Below are positions 11,175-20,097 of a stretch of 64,000 nucleotides of DNA, piece after piece (position 1 is the stretch's first letter; each line of letters begins with the position of its first letter). Position numbers and translations under genes: made by a program. The DNA lies in contig NZ_JAIVAH010000027.1 in assembly GCF_020171745.1 (NCBI RefSeq), positions 1 through 64,000 of the forward strand, written 5' to 3'. The DNA comes from Prescottella equi. Lineage in GTDB: Bacteria; Actinomycetota; Actinomycetes; Mycobacteriales; Mycobacteriaceae. The notes under the pieces were generated by a model that saw nothing but the letters and a program-made list of their open reading frames with translations, did no database searches and had not been told where the DNA came from.

Positions 11175-12100
11175 CGGAGCTGGGCGGTCTGATCGACTCG
11201 TATCTGGACCACCTGGCCGTCGAGCGCGGTGCTGCACGCAACACCCTCACGTCGTATCGCCGCGACCTGGACCGTTACGCACGGTTCCTCGACGCCCGTG
11301 GTGTCCAGGACATCGGTTCGGTGGTGGAAACCGACGTCAGCGAGTTCGTCGTCGCCCTGCGGAAGGGCGATCCGGCCGACGGGCTGGTCGCACTGGCGCC
11401 GAGTTCGGCCGCACGAGCGCTCATCGCGGTGCGCGGGCTGCACCGCTTCGCGGCCGCCGAGGGCGTGACGACCGGGGACGTCGCGCGCGCGGTGAAGCCA
11501 CCGACACCGGGTCGGAGGCTGCCCAAGTCGCTCCCGCTCGACGACGTGCTCGCGATCCTCGATGCCTCCGGCGGTGACGGCGCCGCGGACAATCCGCGCA
11601 CGCTGCGGGACCGGGCGCTGCTCGAACTCCTGTACTCGACCGGCGCCCGCATCTCCGAGGCGGTCGGCCTCGACGTCGACGATCTCGACACGCAGTCGCG
11701 TTCGGTGCTGCTCCGCGGCAAGGGCGGTAAGGAGCGCGTGGTGCCGGTGGGCCGGCCTGCGATCGCCGCGATCGACAACTATCTGGTCCGGGGACGGCCC
11801 GCGCTGTCGGTGCGGGGCGGTCCCGCGCTGTTTCTCAACGTCCGCGGCGGTCGTCTGTCCCGGCAGAGCGCGTGGCAGGTCCTGCACACGGCGGCCGAGA
11901 AGGCCGGCATCGCGGTCGCGGTGTCGCCGCACACCCTGCGGCACTCGTTCGCGACGCACCTGCTCGACGGCGGCGCCGACGTGCGCGTCGTGCAGGAACT
12001 CCTCGGCCATGCCTCGGTCACGACGACGCAGATCTACACCATGGTCACGGTGGGTGCGCTCCGCGAGGTGTGGGCGCAGGCGCATCCCCGGGCGCGCTGA
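11171..12100 (+). CDS. xerD: Tyrosine recombinase XerD
   Basis: 309 residues, usual length. N-terminal SAM-like core-binding domain (about 1-105), then the catalytic domain with STGARISEA (first catalytic Arg), [15 protein letters not shown] (His and second Arg) and [13 protein letters not shown] (His and nucleophile Tyr). With XerC it resolves chromosome dimers at dif. The genomic place between the Nudix gene and parA is the conserved housekeeping location, so this is not a phage integrase. Confidence 0.95.
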   Translation: MTELGGLIDSYLDHLAVERGAARNTLTSYRRDLDRYARFLDARGVQDIGSVVETDVSEFVVALRKGDPADGLVALAPSSAARALIAVRGLHRFAAAEGVTTGDVARAVKPPTPGRRLPKSLPLDDVLAILDASGGDGAADNPRTLRDRALLELLYSTGARISEAVGLDVDDLDTQSRSVLLRGKGGKERVVPVGRPAIAAIDNYLVRGRPALSVRGGPALFLNVRGGRLSRQSAWQVLHTAAEKAGIAVAVSPHTLRHSFATHLLDGGADVRVVQELLGHASVTTTQIYTMVTVGALREVWAQAHPRAR

Positions 12101-12200
12101 CGCGGTTGCGTGTTGGCCGTCGTTCGAGATCACGAAGCGGTAGCGTTACGGCATCAGTCAGCGACAGGATGGGACCTACAGGACAGGGGAGCATCGGACC

Positions 12201-13130
12201 GTGGTGACACCGCAGCCGCCGGAGGCGGAGCAAGCGCACCCGTATTCCAGGGGCGCGCTGTCGTATGCCGAGAACATCGAACCGCTGCCGGACACGCCGG
12301 TGGGCCCGACCGGCCGCCCGTCGCGGGACATACCGGAACCGGGACCGGTCACAGCGCACGGGCCCGCTCGGATCATCGCGATGTGCAACCAGAAGGGCGG
12401 CGTCGGCAAGACGACGTCGACCATCAACCTGGGTGCGTCTCTGGCGCAGTACGGCCGCCGGGTGCTGCTCGTCGATCTCGATCCGCAGGGCGCGCTGTCC
12501 GCGGGTCTCGGTGTCGCACATCACGATCTGGACCTGACGGTGCACAACCTGCTGGTGGAGCGCACGTCGATCGACGACGTGCTGATGCGCACCCGGATCG
12601 ACGGCCTGGATCTGCTGCCCAGCAACATCGACCTGTCGGCCGCCGAGATCCAGTTGGTCACCGAGGTCGGACGCGAGCAGACGCTGGGCCGCGTGCTGCA
12701 CCCGGTGCTCGATCGCTACGACTACGTGCTCATCGACTGCCAGCCGTCCCTCGGCCTGCTCACCGTCAATGCCCTCGCGTGTGCCGACAGCGTGATCATC
12801 CCGATGGAGTGCGAGTACTTCTCGTTGCGCGGACTCGCGCTGCTCAACGACACCGTCGACAAGGTCCGGGATCGGCTCAATCCGCGGCTGTCGCTCGAAG
12901 GCATCGTCGTCACGATGTTCGACGCCCGGACCCTGCACGCCCGTGAGGTGATGTCGCGCGTCGTCGAGGTGTTCGGCGACCTCGTGTACGACACCGTGAT
13001 CAATCGCACCGTGCGTTTCCCGGAGACCAGCGTGGCGGGGGAGCCGATCGTCACGTGGGCCCCCAAGTCCGGCGGTGCCGAGGCCTACCGGGCGCTGGCC
13101 CGCGAGGTGATCCACCGCAGCGGTCGGTAG
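12201..13130 (+). CDS. ParA family ATPase
   Basis: 309 residues. A disordered N-terminus of about 60 residues precedes the deviant Walker A NQKGGVGKTTSTINLGA (about residue 63); Walker A' and B regions (LLVDLDPQGALSAG, VLIDCQPSLGLLTVNAL) follow. It is the Rv1708-type paralogue found next to scpA/scpB, distinct from the origin-proximal ParA. GTG 12201 or GTG 12204 can start it; GGACAGGGG (12181-12189) is upstream. A -10-like TAGCGT at 12141-12146 suggests a promoter in the 100-base gap after xerD. Confidence 0.92.
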   Translation: MVTPQPPEAEQAHPYSRGALSYAENIEPLPDTPVGPTGRPSRDIPEPGPVTAHGPARIIAMCNQKGGVGKTTSTINLGASLAQYGRRVLLVDLDPQGALSAGLGVAHHDLDLTVHNLLVERTSIDDVLMRTRIDGLDLLPSNIDLSAAEIQLVTEVGREQTLGRVLHPVLDRYDYVLIDCQPSLGLLTVNALACADSVIIPMECEYFSLRGLALLNDTVDKVRDRLNPRLSLEGIVVTMFDARTLHAREVMSRVVEVFGDLVYDTVINRTVRFPETSVAGEPIVTWAPKSGGAEAYRALAREVIHRSGR

Positions 13131-13135
13131 CCGTC

Positions 13136-13966
13136 GTGACCACCGACGTCGTAGCGGAGGCCCCGCCCGAGGCCGCCGCGGGCGAACCCACCGGGTTCCG
13201 GCTGCGGCTGCGCAATTTCGAGGGCCCCTTCGACCTGCTGCTGACGCTGATCAGTCAGCACCAGCTCGACGTCACCGAGGTGGCGCTCGCCGAGGTCACC
13301 GACGAGTTCATCTCGTACACACGCAGTCTCGGCAGCGACCTGGGGTTGGACCAGACGACGGAATTCCTCGTGGTGGCTGCGACCCTGCTCGATCTGAAGG
13401 CGGCGCGACTGCTGCCCGCGGGCGAGGTGGACGACACAGAGGACCTGGCGTTGCTCGAGGCGCGGGACCTGCTGTTCGCCCGGCTGCTGCAGTACCGGGC
13501 CTACAAGCAGGTGGCGCAACTGTTCGGTGAACTCGAATCGGCAGCCCTGCGCCGCTATCCGCGGTCGGTGTCGGTGGAGGACCGCTACGTCGGGCTGCTC
13601 CCCGAGGTGTTGCTCGGGGTGGATCCGCTGCAGTTCGCGGAGATCGCCGCCACTGCCTTCCGTCCCCGTCCGGTGCCGACCGTGGGACTCGACCACCTGC
13701 ATGCGCCGACGGTGTCGGTCCCGGAGCAGGCGGCCCGGGTCCTGGAACTGCTGCAGGAACGCGGCGCGGGGGTGTGGACGCCGTTCGGTGCACTGATCGC
13801 GGAGTGCGACGTCCAGGTACAGATCGTGGCGCGGTTCCTGGCACTGCTCGAGCTGTACCGCGAGCAGGCGGTGCTGTTCGAGCAGCCCGAACCGCTGGGG
13901 GAGCTGATGGTGAGCTGGACCGGTGAGGACCGATCCGCGCCGGCGAGTGAAGAGGACTACGGATGA
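13136..13966 (+). CDS. scpA: Segregation and condensation protein ScpA
   Basis: 276 residues. Kleisin start signature FEGPFDLLLTLISQHQLDV lies at about residue 25, followed by a helical linker and a C-terminal winged helix that binds the SMC head. With ScpB and SMC it forms the bacterial condensin. The GTG start is 5 bases after the parA stop; the end overlaps scpB by 4 bases. Confidence 0.94.
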   Translation: MTTDVVAEAPPEAAAGEPTGFRLRLRNFEGPFDLLLTLISQHQLDVTEVALAEVTDEFISYTRSLGSDLGLDQTTEFLVVAATLLDLKAARLLPAGEVDDTEDLALLEARDLLFARLLQYRAYKQVAQLFGELESAALRRYPRSVSVEDRYVGLLPEVLLGVDPLQFAEIAATAFRPRPVPTVGLDHLHAPTVSVPEQAARVLELLQERGAGVWTPFGALIAECDVQVQIVARFLALLELYREQAVLFEQPEPLGELMVSWTGEDRSAPASEEDYG

Positions 13967-14676
13967 CATCCGCCGACAGTGACAACGTGGAAGCGGACGA
14001 CCTGGGGACGTTCGAGGACGAGTTCGCCGAACTGTCCGACGAGCGCCTCGCTGCTGCACTCGAGTCGATGCTGCTGGTCGTGGACAGTCCGGCCGCGCCG
14101 TCGATGCTCGCCGACGTCCTCGGCGTCCCGGAAGCCCGGGTCGACACGATGCTGCGGACCATGTCGGCGAACCTGACGGCGCGAGGGAGCGGCATCGACC
14201 TGCGCTACGCGGGCGACGGATGGCGGTTCTACACGCGCACCGAGTTCGCGCCGTACGTCGAGCGTCTGCTGCTCGACGGCGCCAGGTCCAAGCTGACCCG
14301 CGCCGCCCTCGAGACGCTCGCGGTCATTGCCTACCGGCAGCCGCTGACCCGGGCGCGGATCAGTGCGGTGCGCGGCGTCAACGTGGACGGCGTCATCCGA
14401 TCGCTGCTGGCTCGCGGATTGATCACCGAAGCCGGTGTCGACACCGACTCCGGCGGCACGACGTACACGACGACGGAACTGTTCCTCGAGCGCCTCGGAC
14501 TGGCCTCGTTGAGCGATCTGCCGGCCCTCGCGCCGCTGCTTCCCGACGTAGATGTGATCGATGACATCACCGAGAGTCTCGAAGCCGATCCACGATTTGC
14601 GAGAATGGACAGGTCTACGTCGTCCCGGGGGTCGACAGCGAACGCGCCGAACCCCGAGATCGACATCGAAAACTGA
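13963..14676 (+). CDS. scpB: Segregation and condensation protein ScpB
   Basis: 237 residues. Two winged-helix domains with family motifs LAAALESMLLVVDSPA, LETLAVIAYRQPLTRARISAVRG and VIRSLLARGLI. An acidic ~25-residue N-terminus and a short Ser/Asn-rich tail flank the core. It is the second condensin accessory subunit and is translationally coupled to scpA by an ATGA overlap. Confidence 0.95.
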   Translation: MTSADSDNVEADDLGTFEDEFAELSDERLAAALESMLLVVDSPAAPSMLADVLGVPEARVDTMLRTMSANLTARGSGIDLRYAGDGWRFYTRTEFAPYVERLLLDGARSKLTRAALETLAVIAYRQPLTRARISAVRGVNVDGVIRSLLARGLITEAGVDTDSGGTTYTTTELFLERLGLASLSDLPALAPLLPDVDVIDDITESLEADPRFARMDRSTSSRGSTANAPNPEIDIEN

Positions 14677-14690
14677 CAGGGATCTAAAAA

Positions 14691-15653
14691 GTGAACAAGC
14701 CCGCTCGCCGTGATGGCACACCGGATCGCAAGAAGAAGCAGCCTGCGAAGGGCGCTTCCCGCACTACCGCTGCGAACAAGCAGCAACTGAACAAGCGGGG
14801 CAAGCCGAAGTCGGCCAAGCCCCAGCGCGCCGCTCAGGCGCAGACTCCGACGATCAGCAACGCGAAGCCCGCGAAGCACCAGTACGCCGACGTCGACCGC
14901 GAGCTCGCGCCGATGAAGGGCGACGGAGTGCGCCTGCAGAAGGTGCTCGCGCAGGCCGGCGTCGCCTCCCGGCGCGCCGCCGAGGAACTCATCGACCAGG
15001 GCCGCGTCGAGGTCGACGGTCGTATCGTCCGCGAGCAGGGCCTGCGGGTCGATCCCGAGAACGCGATCGTCCGCGTCGACGGCATCCGCGTCGTCGTCAA
15101 GAAGGACCTCGTCCACATTGCGCTGAACAAGCCGCGTGGCTGGCAGTCGACGATGTCCGACGACCTGGGGCGTCCGTGCATCGGCGACATCGTTTCCGAG
15201 CGCGTCTCCGCCGGTCAGCGCCTCTTCCACGTCGGTCGTCTGGACGCCGACACCGAGGGCCTGATCCTGCTGACCAACGACGGCGACCTCGCGCACCGCC
15301 TGATGCACCCGTCGTTCGAGGTGCCCAAGACGTACCTGGCCACCGTGCAGGGAGTCGTCGACCGCAGCGTCGGCAAGACCCTCAAGACCGGCGTCGAACT
15401 CGAGGACGGCCCCGCGAAGGTCGACGCGTTCACGGTCCTCGACATCAACGGTGGCAAGTCGCTGGTGAAGGTCGTCCTGCACGAGGGTCGCAAGCACATC
15501 GTGCGCCGTCTCCTCGAGGCCGTCGGTCACCCGGTGGTCCGTCTGGTCCGCACCGACATCGGCAACGTCGCGCTCGGCGACGGTCGCCCCGGCACCCTGC
15601 GCGTCCTCGGCCGCGGCGAGGTCGGCGGCCTCTACGGGGCGGTGGGTCTGTGA
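14691..15653 (+). CDS. rluB: Pseudouridine synthase, RluB type
   Basis: 320 residues. A strongly basic, disordered tail of about 65 residues ([12 protein letters not shown] and similar) precedes an S4 domain ([21 protein letters not shown]) and the RsuA/RluB catalytic domain, with the catalytic Asp in [20 protein letters not shown]. It is expected to modify 23S rRNA around helix 89-93 (U2605 in E. coli). The GTG start has AGGGA about 7 bases upstream. Co-location with scpAB, cmk and der is conserved across Gram-positives. Confidence 0.92.
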   Translation: MNKPARRDGTPDRKKKQPAKGASRTTAANKQQLNKRGKPKSAKPQRAAQAQTPTISNAKPAKHQYADVDRELAPMKGDGVRLQKVLAQAGVASRRAAEELIDQGRVEVDGRIVREQGLRVDPENAIVRVDGIRVVVKKDLVHIALNKPRGWQSTMSDDLGRPCIGDIVSERVSAGQRLFHVGRLDADTEGLILLTNDGDLAHRLMHPSFEVPKTYLATVQGVVDRSVGKTLKTGVELEDGPAKVDAFTVLDINGGKSLVKVVLHEGRKHIVRRLLEAVGHPVVRLVRTDIGNVALGDGRPGTLRVLGRGEVGGLYGAVGL

Positions 15654-16342
15654 CCGCACCGACCTCGCTGGTCGTCGCGATCGACGGCCCGTCGGGCACC
15701 GGTAAGTCCAGCGTGTCGCGCCGGGTCGCGACGGCTCTGGGCGCGCGCTACCTCGACACCGGCGCGATGTACCGCATCGCGACGCTGCACGTGCTGCGTG
15801 CCGGCGTCGACCTCGGTGATCCGGCCGCGATTGCGGAGGCGACCGCGTCGCTGCCGCTGTCCATCGGGACCGATCCCGAGGCCGACGGTGTGCAACTGGC
15901 CGGCGAGGACGTGACCGACGAGATCCGCGGCGCGGCCGTCACGCAGGCGGTGTCCGCGGTCTCCGCGGTGCCCGACGTGCGGACGTTCCTGGTGGACCTG
16001 CAGCGGCGCATCGTGGAGCAGGCCGGACGCATCGTCGTCGAGGGCCGCGACATCGGCACCGTGGTGCTCCCCGACGCGGACGTGAAGATATTCCTGACCG
16101 CCTCCGCGGAGGCGCGGGCGACGCGACGCAACGCCCAGAACATCGCGGAGGGACGCGGCGACGATTTCGCCGGAGTCCTCGCCGATGTGCAGCGTCGCGA
16201 CCACCTCGACTCCACCCGCGCGGTATCTCCGTTGCGCCCGGCGGAGGATTCGGTGACGGTGGACACGAGTGAACTGGGTATCGAAGACGTGATCGGCAGG
16301 TTGCTGCTGGTGGTAGGCGACAGAACTGGAGCAGTGCAGTGA
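15650..16342 (+). CDS. cmk: Cytidylate kinase
   Basis: 230 residues. P-loop [18 protein letters not shown] at about residue 12, then [16 protein letters not shown] and the NMP-binding [23 protein letters not shown]-type region typical of the enzyme that phosphorylates CMP and dCMP. GTG 15650 overlaps the rluB stop, and the end overlaps der by 4 bases. Confidence 0.95.
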   Translation: MTAPTSLVVAIDGPSGTGKSSVSRRVATALGARYLDTGAMYRIATLHVLRAGVDLGDPAAIAEATASLPLSIGTDPEADGVQLAGEDVTDEIRGAAVTQAVSAVSAVPDVRTFLVDLQRRIVEQAGRIVVEGRDIGTVVLPDADVKIFLTASAEARATRRNAQNIAEGRGDDFAGVLADVQRRDHLDSTRAVSPLRPAEDSVTVDTSELGIEDVIGRLLLVVGDRTGAVQ

Positions 16343-17787
16343 CCGACGGTTATGTAGGAGATTCGACGGCGACCGAGTACGCCGGAGACGGAATCTGGAG
16401 CGAGGAGTCCGACTGGGACCTCGCCGACTTCCTCGACGGTGAGGACGGCGAGGAGCACATCGCGGTCCCGACGCTCGCGGTGGTCGGACGGCCGAACGTC
16501 GGCAAGTCCACGCTCGTCAACCGCATCATCGGTCGTCGTGAGGCGGTCGTCGAGGACATCCCCGGTGTGACGCGAGACCGAGTCTCGTACGACGCCAACT
16601 GGGCCGGACGCCGGTTCATGGTGCAGGACACCGGCGGCTGGGAGCCCGACGCCAAGGGTCTGCAGCAGTCGGTGGCGCGCCAGGCCGAGTTGGCGATGAA
16701 CACCGCGGACGCGATTCTGCTCGTGGTCGACGCCGTCGTCGGTGCCACCGGTACGGACGAGGCGGCCGTGCGCGTGCTGCGGCGGTCGAAGACGCCGGTG
16801 ATCCTCGTCGCGAACAAGGTCGACGATGCCCGCACCGAGGCGGAGGCCGCGGCGCTGTGGTCGCTCGGCCTGGGCGAGCCGTACATGGTCAGTGCCACGC
16901 ACGGCCGCGGCACCGGCGATCTGCTCGACGAGGTCCTCCGGGTCCTTCCGGAGACCCCGCGCGAGGGCACCGGCGGTACCGGGCCCCGTCGTGTGGCGCT
17001 CGTCGGCAAGCCGAACGTCGGCAAGTCGAGCCTGCTCAACAAGCTGTCCGGTGACGAGCGCTCGGTGGTCCACGACGTCGCGGGCACCACCGTCGACCCC
17101 GTCGACTCGCTGGTCGAACTGGGCGGCAAGGTGTGGAAGTTCGTCGACACCGCCGGCCTGCGCAAGAAGGTCAACCACGCCAGCGGCCACGAGTTCTACG
17201 CGTCGCTGCGGACCAAGGGCGCGATCGAGGCCGCCGAGGTCGCGATCCTGCTGATCGACGCGTCGAAGCCGATCACCGAGCAGGACCTGCGCGTCCTGAG
17301 CATGGTGGCCGAGACGGGTCGTGCGCTGGTGCTCGCCTTCAACAAGTGGGACCTGGTCGACGAGGACCGGCGTCTGATGCTCGAGAAGGAGATCGACCGC
17401 GAACTGGTCCGCGTGCCGTGGGCGCAGCGGGTCAACATCTCCGCGCACACCGGTCGCGCCGTCCAGAAGCTCGTTCCCGCGCTCGACACGGCGCTGGAGT
17501 CGTGGGACAAGCGCATCCCGACCGGACGCCTCAACAACTGGCTCAAGGAGGTCGTGGCGGCCACGCCGCCGCCGATGCGCGGTGGACGCCTGCCCCGCAT
17601 CATGTTCGCGACCCAGGCCGGTACCCGTCCGCCGACGTTCGTGCTGTTCACCACGGGCTTCCTCGAGGCCGGCTACCGCCGATTCCTCGAGCGTCGCCTG
17701 CGTGAGGAGTTCGGCTTCGACGGCAGCCCCGTCCGCATCTCGGTGCGGGTGCGCGAGAAGCGGGACCGCGGCAACAAGAAGCGCTGA
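16339..17787 (+). CDS. der: Ribosome assembly GTPase Der (EngA)
   Basis: 482 residues. Two tandem G domains are seen: [16 protein letters not shown] near residue 49 and [16 protein letters not shown] near residue 222, each with DTGG/DTAG and NKxD motifs (NKVD, NKWD), followed by a KH-like C-terminal domain. It is needed for 50S subunit maturation. An acidic N-terminal extension of about 40 residues is typical of actinobacteria. This ends the first long operon. Confidence 0.96.
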   Translation: MTDGYVGDSTATEYAGDGIWSEESDWDLADFLDGEDGEEHIAVPTLAVVGRPNVGKSTLVNRIIGRREAVVEDIPGVTRDRVSYDANWAGRRFMVQDTGGWEPDAKGLQQSVARQAELAMNTADAILLVVDAVVGATGTDEAAVRVLRRSKTPVILVANKVDDARTEAEAAALWSLGLGEPYMVSATHGRGTGDLLDEVLRVLPETPREGTGGTGPRRVALVGKPNVGKSSLLNKLSGDERSVVHDVAGTTVDPVDSLVELGGKVWKFVDTAGLRKKVNHASGHEFYASLRTKGAIEAAEVAILLIDASKPITEQDLRVLSMVAETGRALVLAFNKWDLVDEDRRLMLEKEIDRELVRVPWAQRVNISAHTGRAVQKLVPALDTALESWDKRIPTGRLNNWLKEVVAATPPPMRGGRLPRIMFATQAGTRPPTFVLFTTGFLEAGYRRFLERRLREEFGFDGSPVRISVRVREKRDRGNKKR

Positions 17788-17794
17788 TCGTCCG

Positions 17795-17874
17795 GCGTCG
17801 CACAGGTTTTGACGGCATCGCACAGGAATTCGACACGGATTCGGTGTGTGATGACCGCAAAACCTGTGCGACGC
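17795..17874. repeat. 80-bp near-palindrome downstream of der
   Basis: The outer 16 bases at 17795-17810 and 17859-17874 are perfect inverted repeats (GCGTCGCACAGGTTTT and its complement). The inner 48 bases also match their own reverse complement at about half of positions, and TCGCACAGG recurs directly at 17818. It could act as a der terminator, a protein-binding site or a dispersed intergenic repeat. No T-run follows, so it is not a classical intrinsic terminator. Confidence 0.6.
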
Positions 17875-17937
17875 AGGCATCGGTGGCGCGAAAGTAGGCG
17901 CTGACCTGCCGATTAGCTTTCCGCAGCGACACTGTTG

Positions 17938-17943
17938 TAATCT
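17938..17943 (+). promoter_or_regulatory. candidate -10 of tRNA-Pro promoter
   Basis: TAATCT at 17938-17943 lies 27 bases before the tRNA and fits TANNNT. The -35 region is not clear. Confidence 0.4.
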
Positions 17944-17970
17944 TCTGTGGCGCCCGAACGAGGGTGTGGA

Positions 17971-18044
<74 letters not shown>

Positions 18045-18049
18045 CCGAG

Positions 18050-18090
18050 AAAAGTCCCCGGTGAAACTATGTTTCACCGGGGACTTTTTT
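18050..18090. terminator. Bidirectional terminator after tRNA-Pro
   Basis: An 18-bp perfect stem (18050-18067 with 18071-18088, loop TAT) ends in TTTTTT on the plus strand and has AAAA on the other side, so it can stop transcription both ways. The right half overlaps the last codons of the minus-strand PfpI-like gene (stop at 18074). Confidence 0.92.
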
Positions 18091-18772
18091 GGTTCAAACG
18101 CCCGGCCGCCGCGTCGACGAGCGGCCCACGGAACCGCTGCATGGCCGCGATGGTGTTCGCGACCTCGTCCGGATCCGCGTCGGGACGACCCGGCGAGCCG
18201 GCATCGAACGGTGGGGCCGGGTCGTACTCGATCGCCAACTGGATGCTCTTGGCGACCGCGTCACCGCACAGTTCGGCCGCCACGGTGAGCGCGAAGTCGA
18301 TGCCACTCGACACCCCGGCCCCGGTGATGACGTTGCCGTCCCGCACGACCCTGTCGGCGACGGGTACCGCACCCAGACGCTCCAGCAGGCCCAGCGACGC
18401 CCAGTGACTGGTCGCGCGCTGCCCGGACAGCAGCCCCGCGGCGGCGAGCGTGAACGATCCGGTGCACACGCTCGTCACGAAGCGTGCACCCTGCGCCTGA
18501 CGCTGCAGGAACGCGAGCATCGGTTCGTCGTCGAACAGTGTGAACGCGCCCTGACCGCCGGGGACGAACAGCACGTCCGCCTGCGGGGCGTCCGCGAGCG
18601 TCGTGGTCGGCAGGATCGCGAAGCCGGCGTCCGTCGGCACGGGTTCGATGCGATGCCACACGAAGTGCAGTTCGACGTCGGGCAGACGCGAGAACACCTG
18701 CGCGGGCCCGGTCAGGTCGAGTTGGGTGACGTCGGGGAACACGACGCAGACGATGCGGACGGGCTCACTCAT
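18074..18772 (-). CDS. DJ-1/PfpI family protein, isonitrile hydratase-like
   Basis: 232 residues from ATG 18772. The class I glutamine-amidotransferase-like fold shows VCVVFPDVTQLDLTGP at the N-terminus, the PGGQGA turn, the nucleophile elbow VTSVCTGSFTLAAAGLL (Cys) and TSHWASL, then GAGVSSGIDFAL. This pattern is that of DJ-1/PfpI proteins related to cyclohexyl-isocyanide hydratase and to the sensor half of GATase-AraC regulators; no DNA-binding domain follows. True substrate unknown. Its last residues are encoded inside the shared terminator hairpin. Confidence 0.88.
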   Translation of the reverse strand: MSEPVRIVCVVFPDVTQLDLTGPAQVFSRLPDVELHFVWHRIEPVPTDAGFAILPTTTLADAPQADVLFVPGGQGAFTLFDDEPMLAFLQRQAQGARFVTSVCTGSFTLAAAGLLSGQRATSHWASLGLLERLGAVPVADRVVRDGNVITGAGVSSGIDFALTVAAELCGDAVAKSIQLAIEYDPAPPFDAGSPGRPDADPDEVANTIAAMQRFRGPLVDAAAGRLNQKSPR

Positions 18773-18827
18773 TCGTCCATCGTTGCCGGACAGGGCGATC
18801 CGTGTGGCGGAATCGCCCCGGGGCGTT

Positions 18828-19052
18828 CTACCTGCCGTCCGAACGGGTGCACGCATCGCTGATCGCATCGGACCAGACGCGGTGCGCCTCCACCAGTTCG
18901 TGAGTTCCGCCGCTCAGCCTCCAGACGCCCCAGCGGCCCGCGGAGACGCCTTCGCGGACCTTGCGGACCGCCCAGGGCGCGCGAATCCGATTGCGCCGGG
19001 CCGGAAGCCCGAGGATGCGTCGCATCTCGTCGTACGGGATCGGACCGGTCAT
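18828..19052 (-). CDS. Small hypothetical protein
   Basis: 74 residues, basic, Trp- and Arg-rich (GLPARRNRIRAPWAVRKVREG). It starts at ATG 19052, 7 bases after the stop of the lipoprotein gene, so it is probably in the same transcript. I do not recognise a family. No membrane helix or metal site is seen. Confidence 0.5.
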   Translation of the reverse strand: MTGPIPYDEMRRILGLPARRNRIRAPWAVRKVREGVSAGRWGVWRLSGGTHELVEAHRVWSDAISDACTRSDGR

Positions 19053-19059
19053 CGCGAGA

Positions 19060-19563
19060 TCAGGCGAACTCGGGGCAGTAGGAGACCGTCGCGGCCCCCA
19101 GGACATTCGCGACCTCGGCACCTGTGTACTGCCCGTCGGCGAGGTACTCGGCCGTCACGTCGGGCCGGCTCTGTCCGCGGTAGAGCGCGTTGCACATCGA
19201 CAGACCGAGCCGGATCTGGTCGCTCTCCGACTTCTCCATCAGCGTGAATTCGGTGATGTACGAGAGGAACAGCAGATCCTCGGTGCCGAGTTCGGAGGTC
19301 GGTTCGAGCGTACGCGTCTGGGCCGAATCGGTTCCGGGTGCAGGGACCCGAGCGGTTGTGCCGGGTTCGGTCGCCGACGTGACCACCTGGGTGGGCAGGA
19401 CGCGCGGCAGGGCACTGACGGGTGTCGTCACCGCGGCGGGTTCCGGGGCGGCGCGCGAGATGACGACCGGTTCTCCGTCGGTCGGGGTGCCGCTGCACCC
19501 CGTGAGGATCAGAGCCGAGGTGGAGAGGGCGGAGAAGAGGCCGAGCCGAGCCGAGCGAATCAC
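19060..19563 (-). CDS. DUF732-type lipoprotein
   Basis: 167 residues from GTG 19563. Lipoprotein signal peptide with lipobox LTGC (Cys about residue 23), a Pro/Thr/Ala-rich linker to about residue 90, then a compact domain with two Cys (MCNALYRG and SYCPEFA) matching the DUF732 pattern of small secreted actinobacterial proteins. Expected on the outer face of the cytoplasmic membrane. Function unknown. Confidence 0.75.
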   Translation of the reverse strand: MIRSARLGLFSALSTSALILTGCSGTPTDGEPVVISRAAPEPAAVTTPVSALPRVLPTQVVTSATEPGTTARVPAPGTDSAQTRTLEPTSELGTEDLLFLSYITEFTLMEKSESDQIRLGLSMCNALYRGQSRPDVTAEYLADGQYTGAEVANVLGAATVSYCPEFA

Positions 19564-19626
19564 GATGCGCGATTGTTCCCTACCTCGCCGACAGACGCGC
19601 TGCCGGGGGCGGCATCGGCGGAACCG

Positions 19627-20097
19627 TCAGTTCAGCCGGGCGTCGGGACGGGTGACGGGCATGACGATTTCGGTACGTGGATCAGGAACTTCCGGGCCGT
19701 CGAGGTAGCACTCCCAGGCCTCCCCGACGGTGACGTAGCCGTGCTCGGTGATCCACGATGTCAGCGCGATGTACGCGGGTTCGACGGTGTCGTAGCTGCC
19801 CACGTGCACGGTGGTGGCGGCCGGTCCTGCGGGTAGCGACGTCGGTTCCACCCGTCCGGTCCGAGCGATCGCGCGGTCGAGCGGGAAGCCCGCCTCGATG
19901 CTCCACGTGCCGCCGGGAAGTGGCCGGTACCGTGCGAACGGCGGACCCGCGAGCCCGATCCCCGAACTCTCCGCGGCCGCGACCACCGCACGGAAGGCGG
20001 CACCGATGAATTCGGCGATGCCGTCGACCGAGACGTCGCCGGCCACGATGCCTGCCGGATGCTCCTCGCGATCCTGAAGGCGGATGTCGTAGATCAT
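19627..20097 (-). CDS. GyrI-like small-molecule-binding domain protein
   Basis: 156 residues from ATG 20097. The fold pattern IRLQDREEHPAGIVAG ... FARYRPLPGGTWSIEAGFPL ... TTVHVGSYDTVEPAYIAL ... WECYLDGPEVPDPRTEIVMPV is that of the stand-alone GyrI-like/AraC effector-binding (BmrR C-terminal) domain, which binds hydrophobic ligands; Glu in the core strand is present. No HTH domain is attached. Its start overlaps the stop of the upstream secreted protein by 4 bases, so both are co-translated. Confidence 0.82.
   Translation of the reverse strand: MIYDIRLQDREEHPAGIVAGDVSVDGIAEFIGAAFRAVVAAAESSGIGLAGPPFARYRPLPGGTWSIEAGFPLDRAIARTGRVEPTSLPAGPAATTVHVGSYDTVEPAYIALTSWITEHGYVTVGEAWECYLDGPEVPDPRTEIVMPVTRPDARLN

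Noticed and set aside
11171-12100. Tyrosine recombinase as sign of a prophage or island
   Set aside because: It is the conserved housekeeping XerD in its usual neighbourhood.
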